DNA from: JABDQW01 sp942492025
GTDB taxonomy: Bacteria > Pseudomonadota > Gammaproteobacteria > SZUA-229
Length of the DNA stretch: 64,000 nucleotides
Direction: 5' to 3'
Assembly: GCA_942492025.1 (NCBI GenBank)
Contig: CALODJ010000003.1
Location: 1-64,000 of the forward strand
Shown here piece by piece: positions 9,585 to 18,378 of this stretch. Within the stretch, counting starts at the first letter, position 1. Each line of letters begins with the position of its first letter. The notes beneath the pieces are model-generated. The model was not told the origin of the DNA and ran no database searches. It saw only the letters and a list, made by a program, of their open reading frames with translations. The translations under genes were made by a program, and so were the position numbers.

Positions 9585-10397
9585 ATGGCTACAGCTGCTG
9601 AATCCCTACCCCTGCAAACGGATACTCCACTGGTTATTGCCGGCAAGCGCTACCAGTCTCGACTGCTCGTCGGCACCGGCAAATACAAAGACAACGAGGA
9701 AACGCGACGGGCGATCGAAGCCAGTGGCGCTGAAATCATCACGGTCGCCATCCGTCGAACCAATATCGGGCAGAACCCGGATGAACCGAACCTGCTCGAT
9801 GTGATACCGGCCGATCAATACACCCTGCTGCCGAACACGGCAGGCTGCTACACCGTTGAGGATGCGGTGCGCACGTGCCGGCTCGCACGTGAACTGCTCG
9901 ACGGGCACAAGCTGGTCAAGCTGGAAGTACTGGGTGACGAAAAAACCCTGTTCCCCGATGTGACGGCAACGCTGGACGCCGCCGAGATACTGGTCAAGGA
10001 TGGCTTTGATGTGATGGTCTACACCAATGACGACCCGTTGATTGCAAAACGGCTCGAGCAAATCGGCTGTGCCGCGGTGATGCCACTGGCGGCACCGATC
10101 GGTTCAGGACTGGGTATTCGCAACCCCTATAACATCCTGACCATCATCGAGAATGCCGAGGTACCCATTCTGGTCGATGCCGGGGTCGGCACCGCATCGG
10201 ATGCCGCGATCGCGATGGAGCTGGGTTGTGACGGTATACTGATGAACACCGCGATTGCGGCAGCAAAAAATCCCGTGCTGATGGCATCGGCGATGAAAAA
10301 AGCGACCGAGGCCGGACGTGAAGCCTACCTGGCCGGGCGCATGCCGAAAAAACGCTTTGCCTCTGCCTCATCACCGCTCGACGGTCTGTTTTTTTGA
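9585..10397 (+). CDS. thiG: thiazole synthase ThiG
   Basis: Condenses deoxyxylulose phosphate, dehydroglycine and ThiS-thiocarboxylate into the thiazole phosphate of thiamine. The 270 residues form a TIM barrel. Seen: the opening LVIAGKRYQSRLLVGTGKY, the Schiff-base lysine segment LVKLEVLGDEKTLFPD, the phosphate loops PLAAPIGSGLGIRNP and ILVDAGVGTASDAAIAMELG, and the late conserved stretch MNTAIAAAKNPVLMASAMKK. It lies directly downstream of thiS, probably cotranscribed with it and with trmB. Confidence 0.95.
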   Translation: MATAAESLPLQTDTPLVIAGKRYQSRLLVGTGKYKDNEETRRAIEASGAEIITVAIRRTNIGQNPDEPNLLDVIPADQYTLLPNTAGCYTVEDAVRTCRLARELLDGHKLVKLEVLGDEKTLFPDVTATLDAAEILVKDGFDVMVYTNDDPLIAKRLEQIGCAAVMPLAAPIGSGLGIRNPYNILTIIENAEVPILVDAGVGTASDAAIAMELGCDGILMNTAIAAAKNPVLMASAMKKATEAGREAYLAGRMPKKRFASASSPLDGLFF

Positions 10398-10470
10398 GCC
10401 CCTTGCCTGTCCTAACAGGCGCGCGCGAGAACGCATCGATGGCTGCCTGAAACGGCCGGAAACCATCACC

Positions 10471-11148
10471 GTGGAAGCACACCGGCGTCCTGTCAAAAGC
10501 TACGTACTGCGCCAGGGTCGATTGACCCAGGCACAGAAACTCGCACTCGAGCGGCTCTGGCCACGATTCGGGGTCGATTTCAAGGCAGAGCCGCTCGACC
10601 TTGATACTTTGTTCGAGCGTACTGCACCTGTCACCCTCGAAATCGGCTTTGGTAATGGCGACTCCCTGCTGCAGCAGGCGTTGTCGATGCCGCAAAGAAA
10701 CTTCCTCGGGATCGAGGTACACCGGCCCGGTGTTGGCCACTTGTTGCGTTTGGCCACTGAAGCGGGAGTTTCGAATCTACGCGTGCTCAACCACGACGCC
10801 GTCGAAGTATTGCAACAGCAGATCCCCGATCACAGCCTCGAATGCGTGCAGTTGTTCTTTCCCGATCCCTGGCACAAGAAACGCCATCACAAGCGCCGCA
10901 TCGTGAATGCAGCGTTCATAAAACTTGTCTACCAGAAGCTTAAACCGGGCGGACAATTTCACCTGGCCACCGACTGGCAGGACTATGCCGAACACATGCT
11001 GGCGCAAATGGAACAGGCCGAAGGCTTCAGTAACACGGCCGGAAAAGGCCACTATGCGCAGGCAACCGACCGACCACCGACAAAATTCGAACACCGCGGC
11101 CGGCGCCTGGGCCACGGGGTCTGGGATCTGGTTTTTAGCAAGAACTGA
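10471..11148 (+). CDS. trmB: tRNA (guanine-N7-)-methyltransferase TrmB
   Basis: SAM-dependent enzyme forming m7G46 in tRNA. I chose the GTG at 10471, which gives 225 residues and places RRPVKSYVLRQGRLTQ near the N-terminus as in known TrmB. The longer frame from 10318 would overlap thiG by 80 bases with unrelated residues. Seen: the SAM-binding motif LEIGFGNGDSLLQQA, the GIEVHRPGVGHLL segment, and the TrmB signature VQLFFPDPWHKKRHHKRRI followed by LATDWQDYAEHM and PTKFEHRGRRLGHGVWDL. It is the last gene of the thiS-thiG-trmB run. Confidence 0.92.
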   Translation: MEAHRRPVKSYVLRQGRLTQAQKLALERLWPRFGVDFKAEPLDLDTLFERTAPVTLEIGFGNGDSLLQQALSMPQRNFLGIEVHRPGVGHLLRLATEAGVSNLRVLNHDAVEVLQQQIPDHSLECVQLFFPDPWHKKRHHKRRIVNAAFIKLVYQKLKPGGQFHLATDWQDYAEHMLAQMEQAEGFSNTAGKGHYAQATDRPPTKFEHRGRRLGHGVWDLVFSKN

Positions 11149-11190
11149 GTGGTGGGTACGGATTTCACCGCAAAGACGCAACGCGTTTTT

Positions 11191-11215
11191 GTAGGGTGCG
11201 CACGGCGCACCCTAC
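11191..11215. repeat. perfect GTAGGGTGCG/CGCACCCTAC palindrome
   Basis: A minimal form of the dispersed repeat: the two arms meet with only a short centre (GTAGGGTGCGCACGGCGCAC then CCTAC). It sits in the 125-base convergent gap between trmB and the SulP gene, where it could serve as a bidirectional hairpin. It is flanked by ACCGCAAAGACGCAACGCG and by GCAAAGACTTTGTGGTGAAT, a looser inverted pair. Confidence 0.75.
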
Positions 11216-11273
11216 GTGTCTGATTGACAGCGCGCTCGATATGAGAGCAAAGACTTTGTGGTGAATCGAATAA

Positions 11274-13076
11274 CTATTTCGCCGCTTCGGCTTCGGCCTC
11301 TTTCAATACAACCACTTCTTCATCGCTGAGCGGTTTGGCAACTTTCAACGGACAGGTTTCAGCATGGTTTTCCTCCAGCTTCCCCCATGCATATTGGAAC
11401 GCGTGCGTGCGCAGGCGGAAAAAGCGATCGACACCCATGGCCTCGACAAATCCGGTGCGTTTTAGAATGTCCATGATCTGTTTCTTGGCGCGCGCGATCA
11501 GCAGTTCGATACCCACGGACTTCAAGCGTTTGTCCAGCTCGTGCAGCATCTCCTCGCCGGTTGCATCAATTTCATTGATACCTTCAGCATCGATAATCAC
11601 GAATTTGAGTTCGGGTTTGTGGGCAACCCGGTCCAGAACGGTGTCATTGAAGTAACCGGTGTTGGCAAAAAACAGCGGGCCATCAAAACGAATCACCGAA
11701 ATGTTGTCGCAGGTTGCGAGCTTTCTGACTTCGGCATCACGCAAGGTGCCGTCCGGATCGCGCGACAATACCGATATACGCGGGCGCATGGTACGGAACA
11801 AAAACAGGCCGAGCGACAGCAGCACGCCGGTGACGATGCCGGTCTCCAGGTGTGGCGCGACGATCAGGGTCAATACGAAGGTGACGATCGCGACAATGCC
11901 ATCGTGCGGCTGTACCCGCCAGGCATAAATGATGGGCTCGATCTTGACCAGGTTGATCACGGCCATCATGATCACCGCGGCCAGTGTGGCTTGAGGCAGG
12001 TGATACAGCAGCGGGGTCAGGAACAGCAGTGTGGCGCCGACTGCCAGACCGGTAACCACGGCGGAGAATCCGGTAATGGCGCCGGCGTTGATATTGACCG
12101 CGGATCGTGAAAATGAGCCCGAAACCGCATAGCCCTGGAACAGACCCGAAACGATGTTACCAAAGCCCTGTCCGATCAGCTCCTGATTAGGGTCCAGGCG
12201 CTGGCGTGTGCGCGCGGCCATCGCTTTGGCGATGGATATTGCTTCCATGAAGCCGATAATTGATATGATCACCGCTGTGGTGATCAGCTGCACCAGGATG
12301 TCCCAGCTCAAACCGCTCGGCACGCCCGGCATCGTCACACCTGCGGGTACTGTAGCGACCACTTTACCGCCCTGGCCTTCATAACCAATAACGTAGGACA
12401 GCACGGTCGTAACCACAACCGCGGTCAATACATTGGGTAGCCTGGGCGTGAATTTTTTCATCAGCGCCATGATCGCGATCGCGAGCAGCCCCATGCCCAG
12501 CGTCAGGATGTGGGTTTCGGTCGCGGCAGCCACGACGACCCGCCAGATGGTATCGTAATGATGTTCACCTTTCTCGACGACAACACCGAAGATCTTACTC
12601 AATTGTGATGTTGCGATAATGATGGCCGCGGCATTGGTAAACCCGATCACGACCGGATGCGACAGGAAGTCAACCAGCACACCCAGCCGAAGCACACCCA
12701 GCATCAACTGGAAAATACCGACCATCAACGCCAGCGCGATCGCGTAGGCAACGTACATATCCGGGGTCAATGCCAGCGGTTCCAGTGCGGCCGCGGTCAT
12801 TAATGACACCACAGCCACCGGACCTGTGGCCAACTGACGCGATGAACCAAACAGGGCGGCAACGATTCCGGGGAGGAAGGACGCATACAGGCCGTAGTAG
12901 GGTGGCAAGCCGGCAAGCTGTGCATAGGCCATCGACTGGGGAACCAGCACCAGCGCAACCGTGATGCCGGCGACGATGTCCGCAGTCAGCACCGATGAGT
13001 CCTTGCATTTACCGATCCAGGATAAGAATGGCAGCAAACGCCGCGGATTCGCCACTAAGCCCCTGATATCATACAT
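11274..13076 (-). CDS. SulP-family anion transporter with STAS domain
   Basis: Inner-membrane transporter of the SLC26/SulP family (sulfate, bicarbonate or other anions), 600 residues. The membrane domain opens with VLTADIVAGITVALVLVPQS and the SulP signature GLPPYYGLYASFLPGIVAAL, followed by repeated hydrophobic helices to about residue 440. The C-terminal STAS domain (about 465-570) contains VIIDAEGINEIDATGEEMLH. It is divergent from phosphoribulokinase with a 327-base gap. That context makes bicarbonate uptake for carbon fixation a fair guess, but sulfate cannot be excluded from sequence alone. Confidence 0.9.
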   Translation of the reverse strand: MYDIRGLVANPRRLLPFLSWIGKCKDSSVLTADIVAGITVALVLVPQSMAYAQLAGLPPYYGLYASFLPGIVAALFGSSRQLATGPVAVVSLMTAAALEPLALTPDMYVAYAIALALMVGIFQLMLGVLRLGVLVDFLSHPVVIGFTNAAAIIIATSQLSKIFGVVVEKGEHHYDTIWRVVVAAATETHILTLGMGLLAIAIMALMKKFTPRLPNVLTAVVVTTVLSYVIGYEGQGGKVVATVPAGVTMPGVPSGLSWDILVQLITTAVIISIIGFMEAISIAKAMAARTRQRLDPNQELIGQGFGNIVSGLFQGYAVSGSFSRSAVNINAGAITGFSAVVTGLAVGATLLFLTPLLYHLPQATLAAVIMMAVINLVKIEPIIYAWRVQPHDGIVAIVTFVLTLIVAPHLETGIVTGVLLSLGLFLFRTMRPRISVLSRDPDGTLRDAEVRKLATCDNISVIRFDGPLFFANTGYFNDTVLDRVAHKPELKFVIIDAEGINEIDATGEEMLHELDKRLKSVGIELLIARAKKQIMDILKRTGFVEAMGVDRFFRLRTHAFQYAWGKLEENHAETCPLKVAKPLSDEEVVVLKEAEAEAAK

Positions 13077-13403
13077 AAAAAAACCCCTTGTGTGGTGCGC
13101 AGGCCAGGAATCAACGCAAAAAAGCGAGGGCGAATATTACCATATCCGTGGGAGTGAATCTCATCAAGCTGGGCTTCGCTTGCTGTAGATCAGGTCCACT
13201 GCAGACGAATATGGTAGGATTCGCGCATTTCTAACAGACCAAGCGCCTGAGAACAGGCTGCCGGTATGCTGTATACCGTTGTTTGATGGGCTTCACATCA
13301 GCAACACAGGACGAAAACTATTACAATAACGCGCTTTTTAAGCAGCACTCGAATATTTCAATAAAAGAAAATTCATTCAGCTTGACTTCTTAGGAGAACA
13401 CAA
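13077..13403. promoter_or_regulatory. divergent promoter region between SulP gene and phosphoribulokinase
   Basis: No gene is seen. This 327-base region must carry the promoters of both genes. A good Shine-Dalgarno (TTAGGAGAAC) precedes the prk ATG at 13404. I could not pick out a CbbR box or a convincing -35/-10 pair by eye. Confidence 0.4.
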
Positions 13404-14288
13404 ATGTCTCAAAAACACCCAATCGTTGCTGTCACCGGCTCTTCAGGCGCAGGTACTTCAACTGTCAAACGCGCCTTTGAACACATTTTTATTCGAGAAA
13501 ACATCACGCCTGTGATTATCGAGGGCGACAGCTTTCACCGTTATGATCGTGCCGAGATGAAGGATGCCATGGCGAAGGCTGAAACTGACGGTAACCGTAA
13601 TTTCAGTCACTTTGGTCCTGAAGCCAACCTGTTCGACAAACTGGAAGACCTGTTCAAGACCTACGGCGAAACCGGTGGTGGTCAGAAACGCCTGTATCTA
13701 CACAGTGACGAAGAGGCTGAAGCCTATGAAGGCCTGAATCCCGGCCAATTCACGCCCTGGGAAGACATACCCACTAACACGGACCTGATGTTTTATGAGG
13801 GCCTGCACGGCGGTGTTGTGACCGACGAAGCGGATGTTGCCGCACAGGTAGACCTGCTGGTCGGCGTGGTCCCGAGTGTGAACCTCGAGTGGATCCAGAA
13901 AATACATCGCGACAATGCTGAACGCGGTTACAGCGCCGACGTGATTGTCGAAACCATCCTGCGCCGTATGCATGACTATGTGTACTACATCGCCCCGCAA
14001 TTTTCGCGCACCGATATCAACTTCCAGCGTATCGCCACGGTCGATACGTCCAACCCGTTTATTGCGCGTGATATCCCGACACCGGATGAGAGCTTCATCG
14101 TGATACGCTTCAAGGATCCGAAAAAGTTCAATACCGACTTTCCATACCTGCTGAACATGATCCCCAATTCGTTCATGTCTCGCCGCAATTCCCTTGTCAT
14201 ACCTGGCGGCAAGATGGGGATGGCCATGGAGCTGATACTGACGCCGATCATTCACGACATGATCGAGAAGGCCAAGAAGACGCGTTAG
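13404..14288 (+). CDS. prkB: phosphoribulokinase (Calvin cycle)
   Basis: Makes ribulose 1,5-bisphosphate from ribulose 5-phosphate and ATP, the committed Calvin-cycle step. The 294 residues match the bacterial class I octameric enzyme. Seen: the P-loop VAVTGSSGAGTSTVKRAF (8-25), IIEGDSFHRYDRAEM with the catalytic-region Asp, HFGPEANLFDKLEDL, and FYEGLHGGVV in the Walker B region. The C-terminal half (PNSFMSRRNSLVIPGGKMG) is also typical. It stands alone, and RuBisCO is not in the window. It is the strongest sign that the host fixes carbon. Confidence 0.95.
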   Translation: MSQKHPIVAVTGSSGAGTSTVKRAFEHIFIRENITPVIIEGDSFHRYDRAEMKDAMAKAETDGNRNFSHFGPEANLFDKLEDLFKTYGETGGGQKRLYLHSDEEAEAYEGLNPGQFTPWEDIPTNTDLMFYEGLHGGVVTDEADVAAQVDLLVGVVPSVNLEWIQKIHRDNAERGYSADVIVETILRRMHDYVYYIAPQFSRTDINFQRIATVDTSNPFIARDIPTPDESFIVIRFKDPKKFNTDFPYLLNMIPNSFMSRRNSLVIPGGKMGMAMELILTPIIHDMIEKAKKTR

Positions 14289-14445
14289 TCCGAAAAAATT
14301 ACATTATCTCGATCAATTGTTGGCTGCGAAGAATGCAAAAGACGCAACGAAAACTGTGAATGCCATAACGGCATTCGCGTCCTTGGCGTTTTTCGCAGCT
14401 GAGTTTTCTCTACCTGTTGCTGTTCAAAGCCAGACGTTTTCAACA

Positions 14446-15723
14446 TCAGGCGACATTGCGCTTGACCCAGTGCGATTCACTCAACCATTGGCTTAGTGCA
14501 TCTTCCGCCATGGGCCTGGCAATGTGATGGCCCTGTCCATAATCACACCCCATGTCGGCCAGGATATCCTGCAAGTCCTGCGCCTCGATACCTTCGGCAA
14601 CAACATCAAGATCAAGATTATGCGCCAGATCGATGGCAGCCTTGACAATACTCTTGTCTTTTGGATCCTTCAGCATATTCATCACGAATGATTTATCGAT
14701 CTTGAGTTCCCTGGCTGGCAGGTTTTTGAGATAGGACAAGGATGAATAGCCGGTTCCAAAATCGTCTATCGATATACCAACACCAACGCTATCAAGTTTT
14801 TGCAGAATATCCAGACTGAGCGCGGGATTTTTCATCATGGCGCCTTCAGTAACTTCGAGTACCAGACTGGAGGCATCGACACCCCAGATGTTTATACCAC
14901 TCGATACGACATCCACTATGTCATAGTTGGTCAGCAAAGCAGGTGACAGGTTAACCGCGATCTTGAATCCGTCGATAACTTGCTGAATTTCGATGCACTT
15001 GCGTAAGGCCATGTTGATCACCCATTTGGTCACGGGCATCAACAGGCTGCTCTGTTCCAGAATATCGACAAAATACTGGGTATTGACCGCACCGTACTTG
15101 GAGCTATGCCAGCGGATCAAGGCTTCTGCGCCATCGATACACTGGTTCGCGAAATCAATCTTGGGCTGGTAACACAGGCTGAATTCCTCATGCTCGTAGG
15201 CATAATGCATTTCATTTTCCAGCACCAGCTTGGGTGGAAGTGTGCGATCAAACTCAGGCTCGAACAAGCGGTATCTTTCATTATTCTTTTCCGCTTCCAT
15301 CAGCGCAATGGTTGAATTCTGTACAAGACCTTCGTACGAGGTGTGATCCGTCGCAATTGAAATACCGACAACAAGGCTGGGTTCGATAAAGTGGGATTCA
15401 AACTCGAGCGGCTTTTCGCTTTCGTGCATGATCTTGTTCGCGGCGAGCAAGGCATGTGAAACATTGTTCAACGATGGCAATACCATGCCAAATTCGCTGT
15501 CGCCCGTGCGTGACAACACGTCATTCGATCGCATGACTTTTCTGATACGCTGCTCCACGCACTGCAACAGCACATCTCCGGTTTGCAGGTTATACGCGGT
15601 ATTGATATCTCTGAAACGTTTGAGTTTGATTACCAGGTACGCTAAGACGCCGCTTTCTTTACTTGACTGCTCGAGCAATGCATCAACATGCTGCAGGAAC
15701 TCTTGACGAAGATACATACGCAA
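14446..15723 (-). CDS. EAL phosphodiesterase with degenerate GGDEF domain
   Basis: Cyclic-di-GMP signalling protein, 425 residues, cytosolic. The GGDEF-like domain (about 1-165) has GDSEF where GGDEF is expected (SRTGDSEFGMVLPS), so cyclase activity is unlikely. The EAL domain (about 170-420) keeps the EAL motif (GAEALIRWHS), NLSP, EVTEG, the DDFGTGYSSLSYL loop and KIDKSF, so phosphodiesterase activity is likely. No sensory or membrane domain is visible. The gene follows the HD-GYP gene by 26 bases on the same strand, so the two are probably one operon. Confidence 0.88.
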   Translation of the reverse strand: MRMYLRQEFLQHVDALLEQSSKESGVLAYLVIKLKRFRDINTAYNLQTGDVLLQCVEQRIRKVMRSNDVLSRTGDSEFGMVLPSLNNVSHALLAANKIMHESEKPLEFESHFIEPSLVVGISIATDHTSYEGLVQNSTIALMEAEKNNERYRLFEPEFDRTLPPKLVLENEMHYAYEHEEFSLCYQPKIDFANQCIDGAEALIRWHSSKYGAVNTQYFVDILEQSSLLMPVTKWVINMALRKCIEIQQVIDGFKIAVNLSPALLTNYDIVDVVSSGINIWGVDASSLVLEVTEGAMMKNPALSLDILQKLDSVGVGISIDDFGTGYSSLSYLKNLPARELKIDKSFVMNMLKDPKDKSIVKAAIDLAHNLDLDVVAEGIEAQDLQDILADMGCDYGQGHHIARPMAEDALSQWLSESHWVKRNVA

Positions 15724-15749
15724 TCCGAAAAGCTGCAGCGCGCTGGCGA

Positions 15750-16994
15750 TTACAGATAAAACTCGGCAGGATCGATCCCGTAAGCACCCGGATCCAGTCC
15801 ACGGACGATAGTTAACGGATTCTGGTCATATTCGAACGGCTGATTCATAAGATCAACCATCATGTATTCAGGCAAGCTCTTCTTGTTTCTATCGAGTAAA
15901 AGCATGACTTTTGGGCTCATACGCCGCGTTCTGTTCTGGGCCAGGACGATGCCCACTTCACCTGAGTGCATCTCCACCAGGGTTCCGGTGGGAAATGCAC
16001 CGAGACACTGCAGAAACTGCTCAACCAGCTCCTCCTGAAAGTATTTGTTACGCCAGTTATAGATTTCCTGCAAGGCGGCATAGGCAGACACCGGTTTGGA
16101 ATAGGGGCGATGGCTTGTCATCGCATCGTAACAGTCGATAATCGCTGCCATGCGTCCATAAACAGGTGTCGCGATACCTGTCAAACCCGCAGGGTAGCCG
16201 CTACCGTCGAAACGTTCGTGATGCGTCAATGCAATATTGATGATATCAGCGTCGATACCTTCCGATTTTTTCAGAATTTCCACACTGTGTTTGACATGGC
16301 CCCTTACCAGGTCGAATTCCTCCTCAGTGAGCGGCGCTGATTTATTCAACACCGCGGCAGGGATTTTCATTTTACCGATGTCCATCAAAAGCAGACCCAT
16401 CGCCAGTATGTTCAGATCGGCCTTCGGCAAACCCATGTGCCTGCCGAATGCAACGGCCAATGCGCAATTATCAAGCGAATGCGCATAGGTGTATGAATCC
16501 TTGTGGCGCATCTGCGTCAACCACATCAATGCATCAGGATTGCGAATGACACTTTCCAGAATAGGTGATACAACATCCCTCACCTGCTCGGCATCGATTA
16601 TCTCGTTTACTTTAACCGCTTCCATAATGGCGATGACGCGGTTTGATGCTTCATCGATGGCCGCTTTGGCAGCTGGCATCTCTTCAGCCGGCGTTTTCGC
16701 ATCAACGTATTCAGCCAGCTTGGTATGATCTACCAGACATTGCTCAAGTCTTGCGTTTGTCTTTAGTTTGTTCGAATCATGAATGTACTGTTCTGTATCA
16801 ATACCCTTTGCGGTATCGATAAACACGTGTTCGCAATATTTCTTTAATAACGATATTTCATCATCGTCTTTTATCACGAAACCCTGAATCAGAAAGGGCG
16901 TGTCCAGCCAGGGGCGATCCAGGTTGGAAACATACATCCCCTGTTCGAGGTAGAGTGTTTTGACTTTTTTCTCTGTTAGCCGTTGCGCTTCCAC
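15750..16994 (-). CDS. DUF3391/HD-GYP domain protein, HD dyad degenerate
   Basis: 414 residues. An N-terminal DUF3391-like region (LYLEQGMYVSNLDRPWLDTP) precedes an HD-GYP domain (about 165-330). The GYP part is intact (HHERFDGSGYPAGLTG) and the first His is in YAHSLDNCALAVAFGRHMG. The metal-binding HD pair, however, reads LLLMDIGKMKIP, with Met in place of His. The family normally hydrolyses c-di-GMP or binds a partner. Loss of this His argues for a binding or regulatory role. It is cotranscribed with the downstream EAL gene. Confidence 0.88.
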   Translation of the reverse strand: MEAQRLTEKKVKTLYLEQGMYVSNLDRPWLDTPFLIQGFVIKDDDEISLLKKYCEHVFIDTAKGIDTEQYIHDSNKLKTNARLEQCLVDHTKLAEYVDAKTPAEEMPAAKAAIDEASNRVIAIMEAVKVNEIIDAEQVRDVVSPILESVIRNPDALMWLTQMRHKDSYTYAHSLDNCALAVAFGRHMGLPKADLNILAMGLLLMDIGKMKIPAAVLNKSAPLTEEEFDLVRGHVKHSVEILKKSEGIDADIINIALTHHERFDGSGYPAGLTGIATPVYGRMAAIIDCYDAMTSHRPYSKPVSAYAALQEIYNWRNKYFQEELVEQFLQCLGAFPTGTLVEMHSGEVGIVLAQNRTRRMSPKVMLLLDRNKKSLPEYMMVDLMNQPFEYDQNPLTIVRGLDPGAYGIDPAEFYL

Positions 16995-17150
16995 TGGAAC
17001 CTATTAACCCACGATTGATTTTAAGATTTTTTGGGTAATGACCTGATTTTCGCCGAATATTCAGCGTTATGGGTCTAGTATAGACGAGGCTGGCAGTTTT
17101 AAAATAAATTGCGAGATTTTTACTGTATGGAGAAGAGGTAAAATGGTCTC

Positions 17151-17915
17151 ATGTACGAGCTCATCGACTGTCACTGCCATCTGGATTTTGATGCTTTCGA
17201 CCAAGATCGAGAGCAGGTTATTGAACGCGCGAAGGCCAAGGGTATCAGCCACATCATCATCCCGGGGGTGAAACGCGAAAACTGGGCGCGCGTATCTGAA
17301 CTATGCAATACCAGCACACAGTTTCATGCCTGTTATGGCCTGCACCCCTATCTGGCCAGCGAACACAGTGATAACGATATTCTGCAACTACGCGACTGGC
17401 TGGATCAACATGACTGTGTTGCTATCGGTGAATGTGGCCTTGATTATCGAAAACACCAGGCTGAAAAGTCTGTGCAACTGAAATATTTCAATGCGCAACT
17501 TGACGTGGCGAACGCCTGCAGTAAACCCATCGTGATCCATTCTGTGCGAGCCACAACGGATGTGATTAGCGCAATCAAGAACTATCCCGGTTTACGCGGC
17601 ATGGTGCACAGCTTTTCCGGCAGCTATGAACAGGCCGTGGTGTTGATAGATCTGGGTTTTTACATCAGCCTCGGTGGCGCCATTACCTACGATCATGCCA
17701 GAAAAATACGCGCTACTGCCGGTAAAATTCCTCTTGATTACATCCTGCTGGAGACGGACGCACCTGACCAGCCCGATGCGGCTCACGCCAGGCAACGCAA
17801 CGAGCCGGCTTATCTGGTGAACGTGCTGAAAAGCCTGAGTGAGTTACGCGATGAACCCCCGGCCGAAATCGCCGAACAAACGACCGCCAATGCGCACAGA
17901 CTCTTCGATATATAA
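17151..17915 (+). CDS. tatD: TatD-family metal-dependent hydrolase
   Basis: TatD-type deoxyribonuclease/amidohydrolase, 254 residues, the usual length. Metal-binding motifs are in order: the N-terminal IDCHCHLDFDAFDQD, IGECGLDYRKH near residue 92, KPIVIHSVRA, MVHSFSGSYEQA, and LLETDAPDQPD. The LHPY segment after CYG is also typical. The start at 17151 follows an AT-rich upstream region. It ends just before the MITE at 17946. Whether it is TatD itself or a YcfH/YjjV paralogue cannot be settled by eye. Confidence 0.9.
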   Translation: MYELIDCHCHLDFDAFDQDREQVIERAKAKGISHIIIPGVKRENWARVSELCNTSTQFHACYGLHPYLASEHSDNDILQLRDWLDQHDCVAIGECGLDYRKHQAEKSVQLKYFNAQLDVANACSKPIVIHSVRATTDVISAIKNYPGLRGMVHSFSGSYEQAVVLIDLGFYISLGGAITYDHARKIRATAGKIPLDYILLETDAPDQPDAAHARQRNEPAYLVNVLKSLSELRDEPPAEIAEQTTANAHRLFDI

Positions 17916-17945
17916 TCTTCCGCACAGGCACAGAGAAATGCGGGC

Positions 17946-18258
17946 TAGCCCGCATTTCTCACCAGGATCACGGGAGCAGGCGCAGGATTCATATTCGTAA
18001 GCGCCGCTCTGGAGCGAAAAGCGTAGCAATAGCTTGGGCGAAGCGGCCGTAGGGTGCGCCGTGCGCACCGAAACAGACCAGCACGCTGAGGATTCACGGT
18101 GCGCACGGCGCACCCTACGATCTCATGCAAACCAAGACCAGCCTGAAGCGTGATAGGTATGCTTGCATAACACACTGTATTTTCGATCATCCGAGCTTCA
18201 CTCCAAAAAACCAATGCCTTACCAGTATTACACGCCGCCTGGTGAGAAATGCGGGTTA
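17946..18258 (-). mobile_element. MITE copy A with 19-bp terminal inverted repeats
   Basis: About 313 bases bounded by GCCCGCATTTCTCACCAGG (17948-17966) and its inverse complement (18238-18256, with one T for C in the flanking base). TA lies at both outer ends, hinting at TA target duplication. There is no coding capacity. The interior carries the GTAGGGTGCGCC inverted pair at 18049-18069 and 18098-18118. Read on the minus strand, it matches copy B (24646-25123) over nearly its whole length, apart from a nested insertion in B. An extra half terminal repeat abuts its left end (17935-17946). Confidence 0.85.
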
Positions 18259-18297
18259 GTCGCGAATTGCTGGAGTTCGCGACTAAAGTCGCTCCGA
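18257..18297. repeat. TAGTCGCGAA/TTCGCGACTAAAGTCGCTCC palindromic repeat
   Basis: Two inverted arms around a short loop; the right arm (TTCGCGACTAAAGTCGCTCC) is identical to that at 43881-43900. It adjoins the MITE copy A end. The rest of the gap to 18378 (ACCACGAACAGTG and neighbours) holds nothing recognisable. Confidence 0.7.
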
Positions 18298-18378
18298 CAA
18301 CCAGCAGTTTTCTCTGCGCCTCCGCGGTGATATAAAAATTTCCAATAACCACGAACAGTGTCAGCCGAAAATATTTCG

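Noticed and set aside
14330..14400. inverted repeat GCTGCGAA ... TTCGCAGC with inner hairpin GAATGCC/GGCATTC after prk
   Set aside because: Considered as a terminator, but no T run follows; it looks like a worn dispersed repeat (AAAGACGCAACG) and was not called separately.
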